Shown here: piece after piece, positions 63,300 through 64,000 of the stretch
Numbering within the stretch: the stretch's first letter is position 1
Layout: each line of letters starts with the position of its first letter
Origin: Bremia lactucae
Taxonomy: Eukaryota > Oomycota > Peronosporomycetes > Peronosporales > Peronosporaceae
Length of the DNA stretch: 64,000 nt
Assembly: GCF_004359215.1 (NCBI RefSeq)
Contig: NC_090613.1
Location: 2,381,192 to 2,445,191, forward strand
Direction of reading: 5' to 3'
Notes under the pieces: model-generated
Database searches by the model: none
What the model was told of the DNA's origin: nothing
What the model saw: only the letters and a program-made list of their open reading frames with translations
Position numbers and translations under genes: made by a program

Positions 63300-64000
63300 A
63301 TGGACATGTTAGATGATATTGGGAATACGCATCACGTTTCTCGTGATAGCTACTCCTTTTTAAGTGACATAAAAAGGAGTGCGGTCGAACGAATGAGTTC
63401 GACCGTAGGAAACGATGCCATCTTGGCGATGCTGTCCGGTCTGAACAGAGATGCCCTCCATTCAGCCATTGCAAAGTTCATACAAAATGAACTTGACGAG
63501 ATGAAGGAGAAGGTAGCCTTGCTGAATCAGCAAGGCTCTCAACAGGCAGAACTGTTGAGGTTACAACAGGTACAGACCCCTGTACTTGGGATGACGCACA
63601 CGCGTCGTCCCGAAACCTTAAAGATTGACATCTCTAAGTATAGGGGAGTCGAAGAAGACTCCCTCTTGAGATGGTTTGTCGAGTTGGACGATGCCATAAG
63701 GGCACGTCACATCGTCGACGAGCAAATGCAAGTCGCATTCGCTCAATCAAATTTGGCAGGTCGTGCCAAAACTTGGGCATTGGGCCTTAAGTTGCGCGAC
63801 CCATACGTCTTTGGGTCGCTAGAGGCTTTTAAAGCCCGGCTCAAACAGACGTTTGAACCGCCTAGGGCTGACTTCAGAGCTCGTTTAGAGCTTTTGAAAC
63901 TCAAGCAAGGCAAGCGTGATGTTCACGCATATGCCCAGCACATACGACTCTTAGCGATTTGTATTACAAATAACCCAGTCCATGAACACACGTTGATTAC
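63300..64000 (+). CDS. gag: T1 gag, open, running off the window
   Basis: ATG at 63300 and 233 codons with no stop to the right edge, the only T1 gag without lesions. MDMLDDIGNTHHVSRDSYSF, a central coiled-coil-like FIQNELDEMKEKVALLNQQG and SQQAELLRLQQVQ, then capsid-like LRWFVELDDAIRARHIVDEQ, FAQSNLAGRAKTWALGLKLR, LKQTFEPPRADFRARLELLK, DVHAYAQHIRLLAI. Expected downstream are a zinc knuckle and pol. Role: structural protein that packages element RNA. The start is chosen because it aligns with the other copies and sits 48 nt after the LTR. The coding sequence is densely built from short inverted repeats. Whether the whole element is intact cannot be seen. Confidence 0.9.
   Translation, partial: MDMLDDIGNTHHVSRDSYSFLSDIKRSAVERMSSTVGNDAILAMLSGLNRDALHSAIAKFIQNELDEMKEKVALLNQQGSQQAELLRLQQVQTPVLGMTHTRRPETLKIDISKYRGVEEDSLLRWFVELDDAIRARHIVDEQMQVAFAQSNLAGRAKTWALGLKLRDPYVFGSLEAFKARLKQTFEPPRADFRARLELLKLKQGKRDVHAYAQHIRLLAICITNNPVHEHTLI

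Noticed and set aside
1..64000. CRISPR array, operons, ribosome-binding sites
   Set aside because: The window is eukaryotic; the tandem repeats have the wrong unit and spacer plan for CRISPR, and bacterial signals do not apply.

Overview
This 64 kb window looks like repeat-dense nuclear DNA of an oomycete or a close stramenopile relative. The reasons are the kinds of chromodomain Gypsy elements present, a short LSU rRNA fragment with the CCCCTAGTAACGG version of the conserved 5' block, and an oomycete-like initiator in front of the only intact host-type gene. The species cannot be named from the sequence. Almost everything is retrotransposon: several Gypsy families, two Copia insertions, one split LINE, and many LTR pieces nested in one another. 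Nearly all element ORFs carry stops and frameshifts.

Names used here: T1 is the Gypsy family whose LTR starts TGTAACGGGGTGTATCG. T2 is the family with the ~0.5 kb LTR starting TGTAACGGGTTAAAG. T3 is the family with the ~0.5 kb LTR starting TGTAATAAGG or TGCAATGGGG. T4 is the LTR type near 43 kb and 62.7 kb. T5 is the young Gypsy element at 35.3-41.3 kb. Layout: 0-4.6 kb, T2 debris with an rRNA/tRNA patch; 4.6-6.9 kb, a head-to-head T1 LTR-gag/gag-LTR structure; 7.4-10.1 kb, a Copia deletion derivative with target-site duplication (TSD); 10.9-11.8 kb, an intact secreted histidine-phosphatase gene; 12.2-20.0 kb, a decayed full T1 element; 20.2-24.8 kb, T2 in reverse; 24.8-28.5 kb, a T3-type pol with its 3' LTR; 28.5-29.1 kb, an LTR pile; 29.7-34.2 kb, a complete Copia with TSD; 34.2-42.7 kb, a LINE split by T5 (TSD CTCTT); 42.7-43.6 kb, T4 LTR debris; 43.6-53.65 kb, two tandem T2 copies; 53.7-54.4 kb, a broken EF-hand mitochondrial-carrier gene; 54.5-62.8 kb, a scrambled T3/T4-type element; 62.8 kb to the edge, a T1 element with an open gag.

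Two patterns stand out. First, at least four Gypsy lineages carry a reading frame on the strand opposite pol. Its ATG lies 110-155 nt inside the 3' LTR. It encodes a short basic N-terminus and an acidic stretch, and continues to a coiled-coil segment opposite the integrase-chromodomain linker. Second, the coding sequence of T1 (and partly T3) is tiled with short, near-contiguous inverted repeats. At least one shows a compensatory base-pair change between copies, suggesting a conserved folded genomic RNA. Further observations are recent templated inverted duplications, a half-tRNA primer site that contains the Copia gag start codon, and a 1,262 bp tract that appears identical between two dead gag copies.
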